DNA of 64,000 nucleotides from Marinobacter sp. BW6 (GCF_008107725.1 NZ_VIRN01000068.1:248001-312000); one strand, 5' to 3'. Positions 54,074 through 62,966 are shown, numbered from the stretch's first letter. The notes: generated by a model from the letters alone, not told the origin. Made by a program: numbers and translations.

Positions 54074-54790
54074 TCAGTCTCCAGAGCCGGGGTTGATCTC
54101 GAGCAACTCGACATCAAACACCAGAGTCTCGTTTGGCCCGATCGACCGGTTTCCACCCGGGCCGTAAGCCAGGTCGGACGGAATGTAGAGCTTGTAGCGG
54201 GCACCTTCGCTCATCAGCTGAAGGCCCTCGGTCCAGCCGGGAATGACCTGGTTCAGGGCAAATGTCACCGGCTCGCCACGCTCGCGGGAGCTGTCAAACA
54301 CCTCGCCGGACAGCAACTCACCGGTGTAGTGCACCTGAACGGTGTCGGTTGCTGCCGGTTTTTCGCCGTCACCCTGCTCGAGCACTTCGTACTGGAGGCC
54401 GGATTCGGTGGTTTCAACGCCTTCACGCTCGGCATTCTCTGCCAGGAAGGCCTGGCCGGCGTCGAGATTTTTCTGGGCCAGTTCTTCCATCTGCTTGCCC
54501 TGTTCTTCCTGCAGCTGCTGCTGGTAGGTCATCAGGGCCTGCTGGATTTCCTCGCGGCTCATACGCTTGGCTTCGTCATCGCCGGCGTGGCCGTGCTGAA
54601 TGCCCTGGAGGAACTGGTCCATCTGCAGGTTTGGCAGATCGTTACCCATGCGCTCACCCAGAACCAGGCCCATGCCATAGCTGACCTTCTGGTCGGTTGA
54701 TTCCAGTTTCGGTTGTTCCGGAGCTTCGGGTGGTGTGGAACAGCCAGCAACAAGGCCGGTCACTGCCAGTGCAAGGAGCGTTTTCTTCAT
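54074..54790 (-). CDS. FKBP-type peptidyl-prolyl isomerase, Mip/FkpA-like lipoprotein
   Basis: A 238-residue lipoprotein: the signal ends in the lipobox VAGC with the lipidated cysteine at residue 17. An N-terminal dimerisation helix region (residues 30-130, SREEIQQALMTYQQQLQEEQ) is followed by the FKBP domain (from about 140) with VQVHYTGELLSGEVFDSS and LAYGPGGNRSIGPNETLVFDVEL. It acts as a proline isomerase and chaperone in the periplasm or on the outer membrane. The same gene type adjoins algP-algQ in P. aeruginosa. Confidence 0.93.
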   Translation of the reverse strand: MKKTLLALAVTGLVAGCSTPPEAPEQPKLESTDQKVSYGMGLVLGERMGNDLPNLQMDQFLQGIQHGHAGDDEAKRMSREEIQQALMTYQQQLQEEQGKQMEELAQKNLDAGQAFLAENAEREGVETTESGLQYEVLEQGDGEKPAATDTVQVHYTGELLSGEVFDSSRERGEPVTFALNQVIPGWTEGLQLMSEGARYKLYIPSDLAYGPGGNRSIGPNETLVFDVELLEINPGSGD

Positions 54791-54914
54791 TGCATTATCC
54801 TTTAACGTCGGTGCTCGGGGCGGGGCCCCGCGTTGTGTTTGTCAGAACGCAGAAGGTAACGGGTTCCGGCGTCAGATGCCACTGAACATGTGTTAAGAAA
54901 ACGGACGTGTCAGC

Positions 54915-55301
54915 TCAGCTGCCGTTGGTGCCGGCAGAGGATGGACCCAGAGAGAAGGGTGCGCTGTATGGCGATTGCCAGTCTGTCTCCGGTTCCTGTG
55001 ACTGAATACGGGGGAAGGCCTTGTCACGACGTTCGATAGCAAGGGTATTCCAGCGTCCCTGTTCCGGGGGCTGGTCAGCATAGTGCCAGTTGCCGTCGGT
55101 ATCCTGCCATTTGAAGACGATCTCGGGGCCCTCAGTGGGAATCGGTGAGGGCACCAGTCCTTCAAAAGCGGGAATGTCCGGTTGTTCTTCTTCTGCCACT
55201 GGTTCGGATACCTGCTCCGGATCGTTCAGGCCGAAGAAAATCAGCAATAACAGCAATCCGAGAGCGGGAAACGAGAGCCGTATTAGCCATTTCATCATCA
55301 T
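54915..55301 (-). CDS. Membrane-anchored DUF4124-like small protein
   Basis: A 128-residue protein with one N-terminal membrane helix (residues 4-24), an acidic-proline linker, and a small domain around FKWQDTDGNWHYADQPPEQG, which is the beta-hairpin pattern of DUF4124 proteins. The end is Ser/Gly rich. Function unknown; it probably faces the periplasm. Its start overlaps the stop of the preceding TIGR02444-type gene by four bases, so they are coupled. Where P. aeruginosa has algP between the FKBP and yheS-like genes, this window has these two small genes. Confidence 0.75.
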   Translation of the reverse strand: MMMKWLIRLSFPALGLLLLLIFFGLNDPEQVSEPVAEEEQPDIPAFEGLVPSPIPTEGPEIVFKWQDTDGNWHYADQPPEQGRWNTLAIERRDKAFPRIQSQEPETDWQSPYSAPFSLGPSSAGTNGS

Positions 55302-55855
55302 GGCTGGTGGTCTCCCTTGGGAAAATGGGCCAGGGTATCGGCTAGTGTATTCAGCAGGGGTCTGACACAGTCATCAACAGATGATGTCGGTGCAGCCGCA
55401 ACCAGATTGGTGATGATCAGCGCTTCGCGTCCCTGCATGTCGGCGTATTCCGGGTTGTTGGTCATTAGCGTTCGCCAGCTCAGCGCCAGTTCGATTTGTT
55501 CGGCTTCAAGCTCCAGGCCGGCGATGCCGGTACGAAGCTTTTGACAGTTGTCGGCGTTGCCGGGCAGCGATTTTCTCGCACTGCGCAGCGCAACGGTTAC
55601 ACGGTTGCGCCACTCTGTTACCGTAGCGTCCTCGACCCCGGCGAAGACCCTGCCAGAGAGTGCAAGCCAGGCCGCGCTGAGAATCCGCGTCACGCTCCAG
55701 CCCTGATCCTGAAGCGCCAGGCAACTGTTCTGAACGTCCGGACGTTTCCAGATCGCCAATGCAAAACGCCAGAGCGGGTTCTCCGGTTCCAAATCTGCCG
55801 GCAATTCCAGCGGCGGTGTCGAAAAATCCGGGATGGTAGCCGAGCCGACCGACAT
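55298..55855 (-). CDS. TIGR02444 (DUF2390) family protein
   Basis: A 185-residue protein. The segment ENPLWRFALAIWKRPDVQNSCLALQDQGWSVTRIL splits into the family-typical NPLWRFALA and CLALQDQG blocks, followed by LSAAWLALSGR. ATG 55855 is preferred because the family starts at this point and AGGGAAGG lies upstream; a longer frame to 55903 or beyond is possible and would overlap the divergent yheS start. It appears cytoplasmic. Function unknown. The neighbour yheS is often found next to this family, which is the best hint of a link. Confidence 0.78.
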   Translation of the reverse strand: MSVGSATIPDFSTPPLELPADLEPENPLWRFALAIWKRPDVQNSCLALQDQGWSVTRILSAAWLALSGRVFAGVEDATVTEWRNRVTVALRSARKSLPGNADNCQKLRTGIAGLELEAEQIELALSWRTLMTNNPEYADMQGREALIITNLVAAAPTSSVDDCVRPLLNTLADTLAHFPKGDHQP

Positions 55856-55901
55856 AGGCGCTGTGCCTTCCCTGAACACTTTACGTTGATAAAATGAAAA
55901 C

Positions 55902-57845
55902 ATGTTAACGATAACCGATCTCAGTTTACAACGGGGCGGCGTCTGGTTGCTAGAAACTGTCAGCCTCACTGTGCAGCCCGGTCAGCGTGTCGCTATCGTC
56001 GGTGCCAATGGTGCCGGCAAATCCAGCCTTTTCCAACTCTTGCTGGGCCAGTTGGCACCGGAGCAGGGGGCAGTGTCTCTGCCCGGTGGTTGCCGCATTG
56101 CTCATATGGCGCAGGAAGTCGAAGCGACCGACCGTAGTGCCCGGGATTTTGTCCTTGATGGCGATCTCGATCTGCGCCGCCTGGAAGCTGAGCTTGCCAG
56201 AGCGGAAACAGCCGGTGATGATCATGCAATTGCCCGCATACATGGCGAGCTCGATGTGCACGAGGCCTGGTCTGCAGCCCGCAGGGCCGAAGCTTTGCTG
56301 CGTGGGCTGGGGTTCTCTGACGAAGACGCCGACCGGCCGGTGTCGGCGTTTTCCGGTGGCTGGCGGATCCGGCTGAACCTGGCTCAGGCCCTGATGCGAC
56401 CGTCCGATCTGCTGCTTCTGGATGAGCCTACCAACCACCTGGATCTGGATGCCTGTCTATGGCTCGAGAACTGGCTGCGTCGCTACCCCGGCACCTTGCT
56501 GTTTATCTCTCACGACCGTGATTTCATGGACCGGGTCGCTACTCATGTGGTGCATTTTGACCGGCGAAATCTGGAGCTGTATACGGGTAATTACTCAGCC
56601 TTTGAAGGGCAGCGGAGTGAACGTCTGGCACAACAGCAGGCCGGTTTTGAACGCCAACAGGCCAGGATTGCTGAAATCCAGCGCTTCATTGACCGGTTCA
56701 AGGCAAAGGCCACCAAGGCCCGGCAGGCCCAAAGCCGGGTCAAGGCGCTGGAGCGTATGGAGCGGATTGCCCCAGCCCATATCGATTCGCCCTTCAGTTT
56801 TGAATTTCCCGTGGCTGAAAAGGTCTCCAATCCCCTGTTGTCGATCCGCAATGGCAAGGCCGGCCACGGTAATACCCCGATTCTCGATGGTATTAACCTG
56901 ACCTTGTTGCCCGGTAGCCGGATTGGTCTGCTGGGTCCCAATGGCGCAGGTAAGTCCACCCTGATGGATGCGCTTCGGGGCGAGGGCACCTTGTTGTCAG
57001 GCGATCGTACTTGTGGCGAGCATCTGGCCATCGGTTATTTTGCCCAGCATCAGTTGGAGTCGCTGGATCTGGATGCCAGTCCGTTTCTGCACCTGCAGCG
57101 GCTGTCGCCCAAGGCGTCAGAACAGAGTATCCGGAACTTCCTCGGTGGTTTTGATTTTCACGGTGATGAGGCCCTGAGTGCCATCCGCTCATTCTCCGGT
57201 GGTGAAAAGGCCCGGGTGGCGCTTGCCGTTATTGCCTGGCAGAAACCGAATCTGCTCTTGCTGGACGAACCGACTAACCATCTGGACCTGGAAATGCGCC
57301 AGGCCCTGACCATGGCGCTACAGAACTTTGAAGGCGCCATTGTGGTGGTCTCCCACGACCGGCACTTGTTGAGAAACACGGTGGACGAGTTCTGGCTGGT
57401 CAATGACGGCCGGGTGATGGAGTACCAGGGTGATCTGGAGGACTACGAGCGCTGGCTGGCGGACCGCCGGAAAGACGATACGGAAGCACCGAAACGAACG
57501 CCTGCCGGTCAGCAGGCGGCCCAAGAGGCTGCTGAGGCGGTGGGCGAGAGCGCCGAGGACCGGAAGGTCCGCAAGCGCGCGGAGGCGGCCCTTCGTCAGA
57601 AACTCAGCCCCTATCGCAAGAAGCAGACCGCCCTGGAAAAGGAGATGGATCAGCTTCAGCAGAGGCTGTCGGCTCTGGAAGAACAACTATCCGATCCAGG
57701 TCTTTATGACGACAGTGGCAAAGCGCGTTTGAAAGAACTGCTGGGCGAGCAGGCGACTGCGACCGCCCGCCTCGAAGAGGTGGAGGCCCAGTGGCTCGAA
57801 GTCAGCGAAGAGGTGGAATCCCTGGAGGCAGAGCTGGCCGGCTGA
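55902..57845 (+). CDS. yheS: ABC-F family ATPase (YheS-like)
   Basis: A 647-residue cytoplasmic protein with two ABC domains and no membrane segment. Walker A motifs are GANGAGKSS (about residue 36) and GPNGAGKST; signatures are FSGGWRIRLNLAQAL and FSGGEKARVALAV; both Walker B motifs end LLLDEPTNHLDL. The ABC-F linker (GFERQQARIAEIQRFIDRFK) lies between the domains, and a C-terminal coiled coil (residues 560-640) is rich in Lys, Gln and Glu. ABC-F proteins act on ribosomes and help with stalled translation. Its start is close to and divergent from the TIGR02444 gene. Confidence 0.94.
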   Translation: MLTITDLSLQRGGVWLLETVSLTVQPGQRVAIVGANGAGKSSLFQLLLGQLAPEQGAVSLPGGCRIAHMAQEVEATDRSARDFVLDGDLDLRRLEAELARAETAGDDHAIARIHGELDVHEAWSAARRAEALLRGLGFSDEDADRPVSAFSGGWRIRLNLAQALMRPSDLLLLDEPTNHLDLDACLWLENWLRRYPGTLLFISHDRDFMDRVATHVVHFDRRNLELYTGNYSAFEGQRSERLAQQQAGFERQQARIAEIQRFIDRFKAKATKARQAQSRVKALERMERIAPAHIDSPFSFEFPVAEKVSNPLLSIRNGKAGHGNTPILDGINLTLLPGSRIGLLGPNGAGKSTLMDALRGEGTLLSGDRTCGEHLAIGYFAQHQLESLDLDASPFLHLQRLSPKASEQSIRNFLGGFDFHGDEALSAIRSFSGGEKARVALAVIAWQKPNLLLLDEPTNHLDLEMRQALTMALQNFEGAIVVVSHDRHLLRNTVDEFWLVNDGRVMEYQGDLEDYERWLADRRKDDTEAPKRTPAGQQAAQEAAEAVGESAEDRKVRKRAEAALRQKLSPYRKKQTALEKEMDQLQQRLSALEEQLSDPGLYDDSGKARLKELLGEQATATARLEEVEAQWLEVSEEVESLEAELAG

Positions 57846-57860
57846 GCGCGGTCAGCCGGC
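57837..57860. terminator. Hairpin spanning both stop codons of yheS and ppx
   Basis: GCCGGCTGA (57837-57845) and TCAGCCGGC (57852-57860) pair perfectly around six bases. The left arm holds the yheS stop and the right arm the ppx stop on the other strand. There is no T-run, so it may mark transcript ends or block 3' decay rather than act as a standard terminator. Confidence 0.5.
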
Positions 57861-59378
57861 GTTCAGTTCCAGAACAAAATCCTGTTTGGCGAGATAGTCC
57901 CGCTCGTTTTCCAGATCGGCCAGGGTCAGTGGCCTGTCATCCAGCCAGCCTGACGGAAACTCCAGCACCAACTTGTCTTTGTGTGCAGTCAGGGTGAAGG
58001 CCGGAGGCGATTCCATGTTGCGTGGGTGTTGAATCAGAACCGCCAGGCGCACCAGCACGCAGAGGTAACGCAGCCTGGCAATGTCTTCCGGGTCCAGGCC
58101 CTCGAAGATTGCCGAAGCAAATTTTCGCCGGTGGCCGCGCACCAGGGTGGCCAGGTCACGCTGGAACTGTTGGGTGAAGCCGGGCAGGTCCGAATAGCGC
58201 AACAGGTAGGCGCCGTGTTTATGGTACTGGCTGTGGGAAATGGTCAGGCCGATCTCATGCAGCCGGCAGGCCCAGCGCAGCACTTCTTCATCTGCCGGGG
58301 TGTTCAGGGCCCAGGCGTCGGCCACCTGCCGCCAGGCGGCCACGGCGGTCTCCTCAACGGCGGCGCCATGTTCCTGGTCAACATGGTAACGCTCCTGAAG
58401 CGCGGAAATGGTTCGCTCACGGACATCCTCGTGCTGGATGCGCCCGACAATGTCGTAAAGCAAGCCTTCCCGGAGCGCGCCATCGGCGAACGTCATGTCC
58501 TCGATGCCAAGGGACTGGAATGCCCCCATCAGGATGGCAAATCCCGCCGGGAAAATGCTCTGGCGATCCGAGCGTACACCCAGATCTCCCAGTTTTTCGG
58601 TTTTACCCATGTCCACCAGGCGCCTGCGAAGCTCCTGCATGCCGGCGAGGGTAATGGTGCCATCGGTGATTTTCAGGGTCGCCAGTACGCTGGCGATGGC
58701 CTTGATCGAGCCGGATGAGCCGACCGCGCTCTGCCAGCCCACAGAACGGTAGTGCTGGCGGATGTTGAGCAGTTCCTGTTGGGCATGGGTCACTGCCTTG
58801 TCCATCTGCCGCTTGGTTATCTTGCCGTCCGGAAAGTACCGGTTCCGGAACGACACGCAGCCCATGTGCAGGCTCTCAAGCTCCTGGGGCTCAAACCGCT
58901 GGCCGATGATGAATTCGGTGCTGCCACCGCCAATATCAATGACCAGTCGACGCCCGATGTCGTCGGACAGGGTATGGGAAACGCCCAAATAGATCAGGCG
59001 TGCTTCCTCGCGGCCGGCAATAATCTCTACCGGGTAGCCCAGGACCTCCTCGGCCCGCGCCATGAACTGATGGGCATTGCGGGCCACCCGAAGCGCGTTG
59101 GTGCCGACAATCTGCACGGCTTCCGCGGGCATGCCCTTCAGCCGCTGCGCGAACCGGCCCAGGCAGGCCAAAGCGCGCTCCTGGGCATCTTCGGTCAGTC
59201 GATTGTGCTGGTCCAACCCGGCACCGAGCTGAACCTTTTCTCCCATCTTCTCGAGAGTCCGGATTTCCCCATGCACTAGTCTGGCAACCACCATGTGGAA
59301 GCTGTTCGAGCCCATGTCGATGGCTGCCAGCACCTCGGATGAAGGGGCAGCGTTTTCGGCGGTGGATGCGGCCGTCAC
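57852..59378 (-). CDS. ppx: Exopolyphosphatase
   Basis: A 508-residue enzyme (E. coli Ppx 513) that removes phosphate from the ends of polyphosphate and may hydrolyse pppGpp. The start is GTG 59378. The actin-like fold is marked by AAIDMGSNSFHMVVARL near the N-terminus and VIDIGGGSTEFIIG in the middle; the C-terminal half is the HD-like helical domain (LHEIGLTISHSQYHKHGAYLL). The ppx-trxA neighbourhood is conserved with Pseudomonas. It is divergent from trxA. Confidence 0.95.
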   Translation of the reverse strand: MTAASTAENAAPSSEVLAAIDMGSNSFHMVVARLVHGEIRTLEKMGEKVQLGAGLDQHNRLTEDAQERALACLGRFAQRLKGMPAEAVQIVGTNALRVARNAHQFMARAEEVLGYPVEIIAGREEARLIYLGVSHTLSDDIGRRLVIDIGGGSTEFIIGQRFEPQELESLHMGCVSFRNRYFPDGKITKRQMDKAVTHAQQELLNIRQHYRSVGWQSAVGSSGSIKAIASVLATLKITDGTITLAGMQELRRRLVDMGKTEKLGDLGVRSDRQSIFPAGFAILMGAFQSLGIEDMTFADGALREGLLYDIVGRIQHEDVRERTISALQERYHVDQEHGAAVEETAVAAWRQVADAWALNTPADEEVLRWACRLHEIGLTISHSQYHKHGAYLLRYSDLPGFTQQFQRDLATLVRGHRRKFASAIFEGLDPEDIARLRYLCVLVRLAVLIQHPRNMESPPAFTLTAHKDKLVLEFPSGWLDDRPLTLADLENERDYLAKQDFVLELNAG

Positions 59379-59680
59379 GTGGTCGGAATCCTTTTGATAT
59401 GAACGTGCGGGTTACTATAAGCGAAATCCCTCAGGCCTGTCAGTAACCGGCAATACCCCTATTTGACCGGGGTCAGGCGCGGATAGATCCATGGTAGTGG
59501 ATCTACCGCTTCACATCCGGCGGATCAATCGCGTAAAGTATGTCTTACCGTGATTTGGGTGAAAGGTTGTCTGCAAACCCGGGCAGCCTTCAGCAACAGT
59601 CAACAGCACCTGTGCCCGGTATGTTAATTCCCCAGGGAAATGCCGTTGGGCAGCAGTAGTGCATGAATCAGGAAAAGGTA
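59379..59680. other. Divergent intergenic region between ppx and trxA
   Basis: These 302 bases contain the promoters for both flanking genes and no convincing gene. A perfect 8-bp inverted repeat TAGATCCA/TGGATCTA is at 59484-59505 with a six-base loop. I saw no unambiguous -35/-10 pair. Confidence 0.5.
59484..59505. repeat. 8-bp perfect inverted repeat between ppx and trxA
   Basis: TAGATCCA (59484-59491) and TGGATCTA (59498-59505) are perfectly complementary around TGGTAG. The symmetry and the central position in a divergent promoter region suggest an operator; no T-run follows. Confidence 0.45.
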
Positions 59681-60007
59681 ATGAGCGGAAATATCGTAAA
59701 TGTAACCGACGCTTCTTTTGAGCAGGATGTACTGCAGTCCGACGTCCCCGTGCTGGTGGACTACTGGGCCGAGTGGTGCGGTCCCTGCAAGATGATTGCG
59801 CCGGTGCTTGAAGAGATTGCCGACGAATACGACGGCAAACTGAAAGTCTGCAAGCTCAACATTGACGAAAACGAGCAGACCCCGCCGAAGTTCAACATCC
59901 GTGGTATTCCCACCCTGATGCTGTTCAAGAACGGCAATGTGGACGCCACCAAAGTCGGCGCTCTCTCCAAATCTCAACTGGCGGCCTTCCTGGACAGCAA
60001 TCTCTGA
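59681..60007 (+). CDS. trxA: Thioredoxin 1
   Basis: A 108-residue cytoplasmic disulfide reductase. The active site is WCGPC at residues 32-36 and the cis-proline is in [12 protein letters not shown] 59681 gives the standard length and is preceded by AGGAAAAGG; an ATG 18 bases earlier would add six residues. In many gammaproteobacteria rho follows trxA directly, but here a terminator and four molybdenum-cofactor genes intervene. Confidence 0.97.
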   Translation: MSGNIVNVTDASFEQDVLQSDVPVLVDYWAEWCGPCKMIAPVLEEIADEYDGKLKVCKLNIDENEQTPPKFNIRGIPTLMLFKNGNVDATKVGALSKSQLAAFLDSNL

Positions 60008-60025
60008 TTGCAGTCGGGTCACCAG

Positions 60026-60062
60026 AAACCGCCCCTGAGTCGAGGCTCACGGGCGGTTTTTT
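60026..60062. terminator. Terminator between trxA and moaE
   Basis: AAACCGCCC (60026-60034) pairs with GGGCGGTTT (60051-60059), with an inner TGAG/CTCA extension, followed by six T. It separates convergent genes; the A-run at the left may let it work for moaE also. Confidence 0.9.
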
Positions 60063-60070
60063 ATGGCCAG

Positions 60071-60517
60071 TTACTTCCAGTCGTCGGAGCGCGCCAGATC
60101 AGACTCTTTCTGTTCCACCCAGTGTTCTCCGTCTGAGGTGATTTCCTTCTTCCAGAACGGCGCCGATGTCTTCAGGGCGTCCATGATGAACTCGCAAGCC
60201 GCGAACGCGTCCCCACGGTGAGCGCTGCACACCCCCACGAACACAATCTGGTCGCACAACGCCAGCCGCCCCACCCGATGAATCACCCGGGCCTTGCGCA
60301 CATCCCAGCGTTTCGAGGCGTCATCAATGAGCCCCTGAATCACCTGTTCGGTCATTCCGGGGTAGTGTTCAAGGTAAAGCCCCGTAACACCCTGCAAGTC
60401 GCCGCGGTCCCGCACCAGACCGGTAAAGGTTGCTATGGCGCCGGTGCCGGCGCCACTGTCACGCAGGGCCGCGTATTCAGCGGCAACATCAAAGTCTTCA
60501 GACTGGACCGAAATCAT
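60071..60517 (-). CDS. moaE: Molybdopterin synthase catalytic subunit
   Basis: A 148-residue protein (E. coli MoaE 150). The start is ATG 60517 with GGAGG five bases upstream, lying just inside the moaD end. Landmarks are GAIATFTGLVRD, LYLEHYPGM, VIHRVGRLAL, VCSAHRGDAFAACEFIMD and PFWKKEI, including the active-site lysine. With MoaD it inserts two sulfurs into cyclic pyranopterin monophosphate to make molybdopterin. It is the last gene of the moaB-moeA-moaD-moaE run. Confidence 0.95.
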   Translation of the reverse strand: MISVQSEDFDVAAEYAALRDSGAGTGAIATFTGLVRDRGDLQGVTGLYLEHYPGMTEQVIQGLIDDASKRWDVRKARVIHRVGRLALCDQIVFVGVCSAHRGDAFAACEFIMDALKTSAPFWKKEITSDGEHWVEQKESDLARSDDWK

Positions 60518-60518
60518 C

Positions 60519-60779
60519 TCAACCTCCGGTGACCGGCGGGAAGAAGGCGAGCTCATCGCCGGCTTTCACCTCAGAGCCCGGTTTCGCCATGGCCTGGTTG
60601 ATCGCAATCATAACCGGCTGGTCGCCCTGCAACTGAACCCAGGGGCCGCCCTGGCTGGCCAGCTCTGCCAGCACATCGCCTGCTGTCAGGCCAGGCCTGG
60701 CGTCGATAGCCAGCTGGTCGGTTTTCAGGTCTTCGCGCAGACGGGCGAAGAAGCGCACCGTAATCGTGTTATCACTCAT
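60519..60779 (-). CDS. moaD: Molybdopterin synthase sulfur carrier subunit
   Basis: An 86-residue ubiquitin-fold protein ending in the required double glycine (FFPPVTGG). The terminal glycine is converted to a thiocarboxylate that supplies sulfur to MoaE. It begins ITVRFFARLREDL. The moaE start is one base past its stop and its own start is two bases after the moeA stop, so the block is tightly coupled. Confidence 0.95.
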   Translation of the reverse strand: MSDNTITVRFFARLREDLKTDQLAIDARPGLTAGDVLAELASQGGPWVQLQGDQPVMIAINQAMAKPGSEVKAGDELAFFPPVTGG

Positions 60780-60781
60780 GT

Positions 60782-61996
60782 TCAGCTCAACAGTTCCGCA
60801 AACGAGTAGTAGGTTAGCAGGTCGCCGGGGCTGACCGTGCTGTTTTCAGGCACCACAGCCAGACCGTCGGCCCAACAGGTAGAGCTCAGGATGCCGGAGC
60901 TCTGGTTGGGGTATGCGGCCACCACCGGCCCCGATCCCCGGAGTTCCTTTCGGGCCCGGACAAACTCACGGCGTACCGACGGCGAGGCAATGGTAAAGTC
61001 TGCCGGTATCCGCTCGCCCGAGAGAGGCTTCAGGTTACGTCCCTGGCGTTTCCGGATATAGGGCATACCCACCATCAGGAAAGTGACCAGCACAGACCCC
61101 GGATTTCCGGGCAGTCCCAGCACCGGCGTCCCTCCGATGGCACCAAAAGCCACGGGTTTGCCGGGTTTGATGGCCATTTTCCAGAGCGACAGGCTGCCGG
61201 ACTCCTCCAGCACCGCGCGCACGTGGTCTTCTTCGCCCACGGACACACCACCGCTGGTGATGATCAGATCGGCGGACTCCGCAGCACGCAGCAGCGTTTC
61301 GCGCGTGGCCTCACGTCTGTCTCTCAGGGTCTCGCAAAGCACCACCTCGCAGCCGGCCTCGGTGAGCAGACCCATCAGGGTGAAACGATTGCTGTTATAG
61401 ATCTGTCCCGGCCCGAGGGGTGTGCCAGGGTCCACCAATTCATCCCCCGTGGATAGAATGGCAACCTTAAGCCGCGCCAGAACGGCAACCCGGGCCACAC
61501 CCATGGACGCCAGTAATCCCATCTCGTTAGGGCGCACCTGCGTGCCTTTTGACAGTGCAAGGTCGCCCTGGGCCAGATCCTGGCCTCGCCGACGGATATT
61601 CTGCCCCTGAGTCACCTTGGCCTGGACCAGGATGCCGGCGTCGGTCACCTCGACCCGTTCCTGCATGACCACTGAGTCTGCACCTTCGGGAATCTCCGAG
61701 CCGGTGAAAATCCGGGCGGCGGTACCGGATTTCAGGGCATTCGGCGCTTCACCGGCTGGAATCCGGGCCGAGACTGGTATTGGTTTTTCACCCTGCAGAT
61801 CCTGCTCACGCACGGCGTATCCGTCCACCGCACTGTTGTCCGCGGGCGGCACGTCCGCCGGAACATAGAGGTTTTCGGCAAGCACCCGGCCCAGCGAGTC
61901 GGCCAGGGCGATGGTTTCAATCCGTGTAACCACTGGCGCTTCTGACAACAGATGATCCAGGGCATCTTCCAGGGACGTGAGGTTTGGGTTGGCCAT
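60782..61996 (-). CDS. moeA: Molybdopterin molybdenumtransferase
   Basis: A 404-residue enzyme (E. coli MoeA 411) that inserts molybdate into adenylylated molybdopterin. ATG 61996 begins MANPNLTSLEDALDHLL; the open frame extends upstream only because it overlaps the moaB end in another frame. Motifs include DVPPADNSAVDGYAV, FTGSEIPEGADSVVMQE, STGDELVDPG, the molybdopterin-binding SGGVSVGEEDHV, and LPGNPGSVLVTF. Its start lies before the moaB stop in the opposite-phase frame only by its upstream extension; the true starts leave a gap of 34 bases. Confidence 0.94.
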   Translation of the reverse strand: MANPNLTSLEDALDHLLSEAPVVTRIETIALADSLGRVLAENLYVPADVPPADNSAVDGYAVREQDLQGEKPIPVSARIPAGEAPNALKSGTAARIFTGSEIPEGADSVVMQERVEVTDAGILVQAKVTQGQNIRRRGQDLAQGDLALSKGTQVRPNEMGLLASMGVARVAVLARLKVAILSTGDELVDPGTPLGPGQIYNSNRFTLMGLLTEAGCEVVLCETLRDRREATRETLLRAAESADLIITSGGVSVGEEDHVRAVLEESGSLSLWKMAIKPGKPVAFGAIGGTPVLGLPGNPGSVLVTFLMVGMPYIRKRQGRNLKPLSGERIPADFTIASPSVRREFVRARKELRGSGPVVAAYPNQSSGILSSTCWADGLAVVPENSTVSPGDLLTYYSFAELLS

Positions 61997-62030
61997 CAAA
62001 TCTGAACTCCGGTCGGAATGTCTTCTCGCC

Positions 62031-62603
62031 TCAGCGCTTGGCGCGCTGTCCAATGACTTCGTTGAGTCGCTGCATGGGCTTCTCGGGCTTTCGTAAGACC
62101 AGTGCCGAGAAATTGCACGGTGTATGGCGGCTGTCCAACTGGCTCTTGAGAATGCCATTCCAGCCGGTACGACAGGCTCCGGTTGAGCCGGGCAGGCAGA
62201 AAATCACCGTATGGTTTGCCATTCCCGCCATCGCCCGTGACTGCACTGTCGAGGATCCTATTTCAGCGGCGGACAGGCGCCGGAATTCTTCCCCAAAACC
62301 TTCTATGGTTTTGTCCAGTAGAGGCCTGATTGCCTCCGGTGTGCTGTCCCGTTCAAGCAAGCCGGTGCCACCGGTAATGATGACGACATGGATCTCCGGG
62401 TCGGCGATCCAGCTGGACATCAACGCACGCACCAGATAAACGTCGTCCGGCAGGATCCGGCGCGCGACCATGTTATGGCCCGCCTCAATCACGCTGTCTT
62501 CAAGAAACTGCCCGGAAGTGTCTTCTTCTGGTCCACGTGAATCGGACACGGTCAGCAGGGCAACGTTCAGGGCTTTCAGTTCGGTACTGGGTACACTGCT
62601 CAT
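62031..62603 (-). CDS. moaB: Molybdenum cofactor biosynthesis protein B
   Basis: A 190-residue MogA/MoaB-type protein. The conserved core is LTVSDSRG, VVIITGGTGLLERDSTPEA, and CLPGSTGACRTGW. It adenylylates or binds molybdopterin ahead of MoeA. GGAG precedes ATG 62603 by eight bases. It is the first gene of the four-gene molybdenum-cofactor operon; moaA, moaC and any modABC are not in the window. Confidence 0.93.
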   Translation of the reverse strand: MSSVPSTELKALNVALLTVSDSRGPEEDTSGQFLEDSVIEAGHNMVARRILPDDVYLVRALMSSWIADPEIHVVIITGGTGLLERDSTPEAIRPLLDKTIEGFGEEFRRLSAAEIGSSTVQSRAMAGMANHTVIFCLPGSTGACRTGWNGILKSQLDSRHTPCNFSALVLRKPEKPMQRLNEVIGQRAKR

Positions 62604-62966
62604 GGATGGGCTCCAGAATCGTTGAAAAGTTGTTATACGCCAGTATCGCCATCACGGGCTTCCAATGGAAGGGAGTAACCCATCAGGGGGAGGCGCCACA
62701 GGCCTGTTGTGGACGGTTTGGCATGAAATTGCTGTTAATTTGTGCAGTGCACTTGACATTCGCCAGTCAGGTGGCCGATGATCGCTCTTGCCCGGCGAAC
62801 GGTTGTTCCCACTCTCTGGCTTCAGTACCTTAATTCCGGACTCCATCTACACCGGTTGCTCCAACTGGCCAGCATCAAGTTCAGCTTTTTTTACGATCAA
62901 TACGTTCAGGGGCACCCCTGTCATTCCAACACTCGTTTACTTCCATTCCTGAAAATCCAACAAACT
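62604..62966. other. Divergent intergenic region between moaB and rho, including the rho leader
   Basis: The 363 bases hold no convincing gene and no recognisable rhoL-type leader peptide. They include a good promoter candidate for rho at 62753-62782 and so would give rho a leader of about 180 bases containing TTTTTTT near 62885-62895. Rho is autoregulated through such a leader in E. coli. Nothing on the moaB side matches the Moco riboswitch pattern that I could defend. Confidence 0.55.
62753..62782 (+). promoter_or_regulatory. Putative rho promoter
   Basis: TTGACA (62753-62758) is a perfect sigma-70 -35. At an 18-base spacing lies GATGAT (62777-62782), a 4 of 6 match to the -10. Transcription would begin near 62789, leaving a leader of about 180 bases before rho. 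Confidence 0.5.

Noticed and set aside
62604..62720. Moco riboswitch in front of moaB
   Set aside because: The reverse strand has some CTCC and GCC runs but not the conserved blocks of the Moco RNA in order; it would need an Rfam RF01055 scan to claim.
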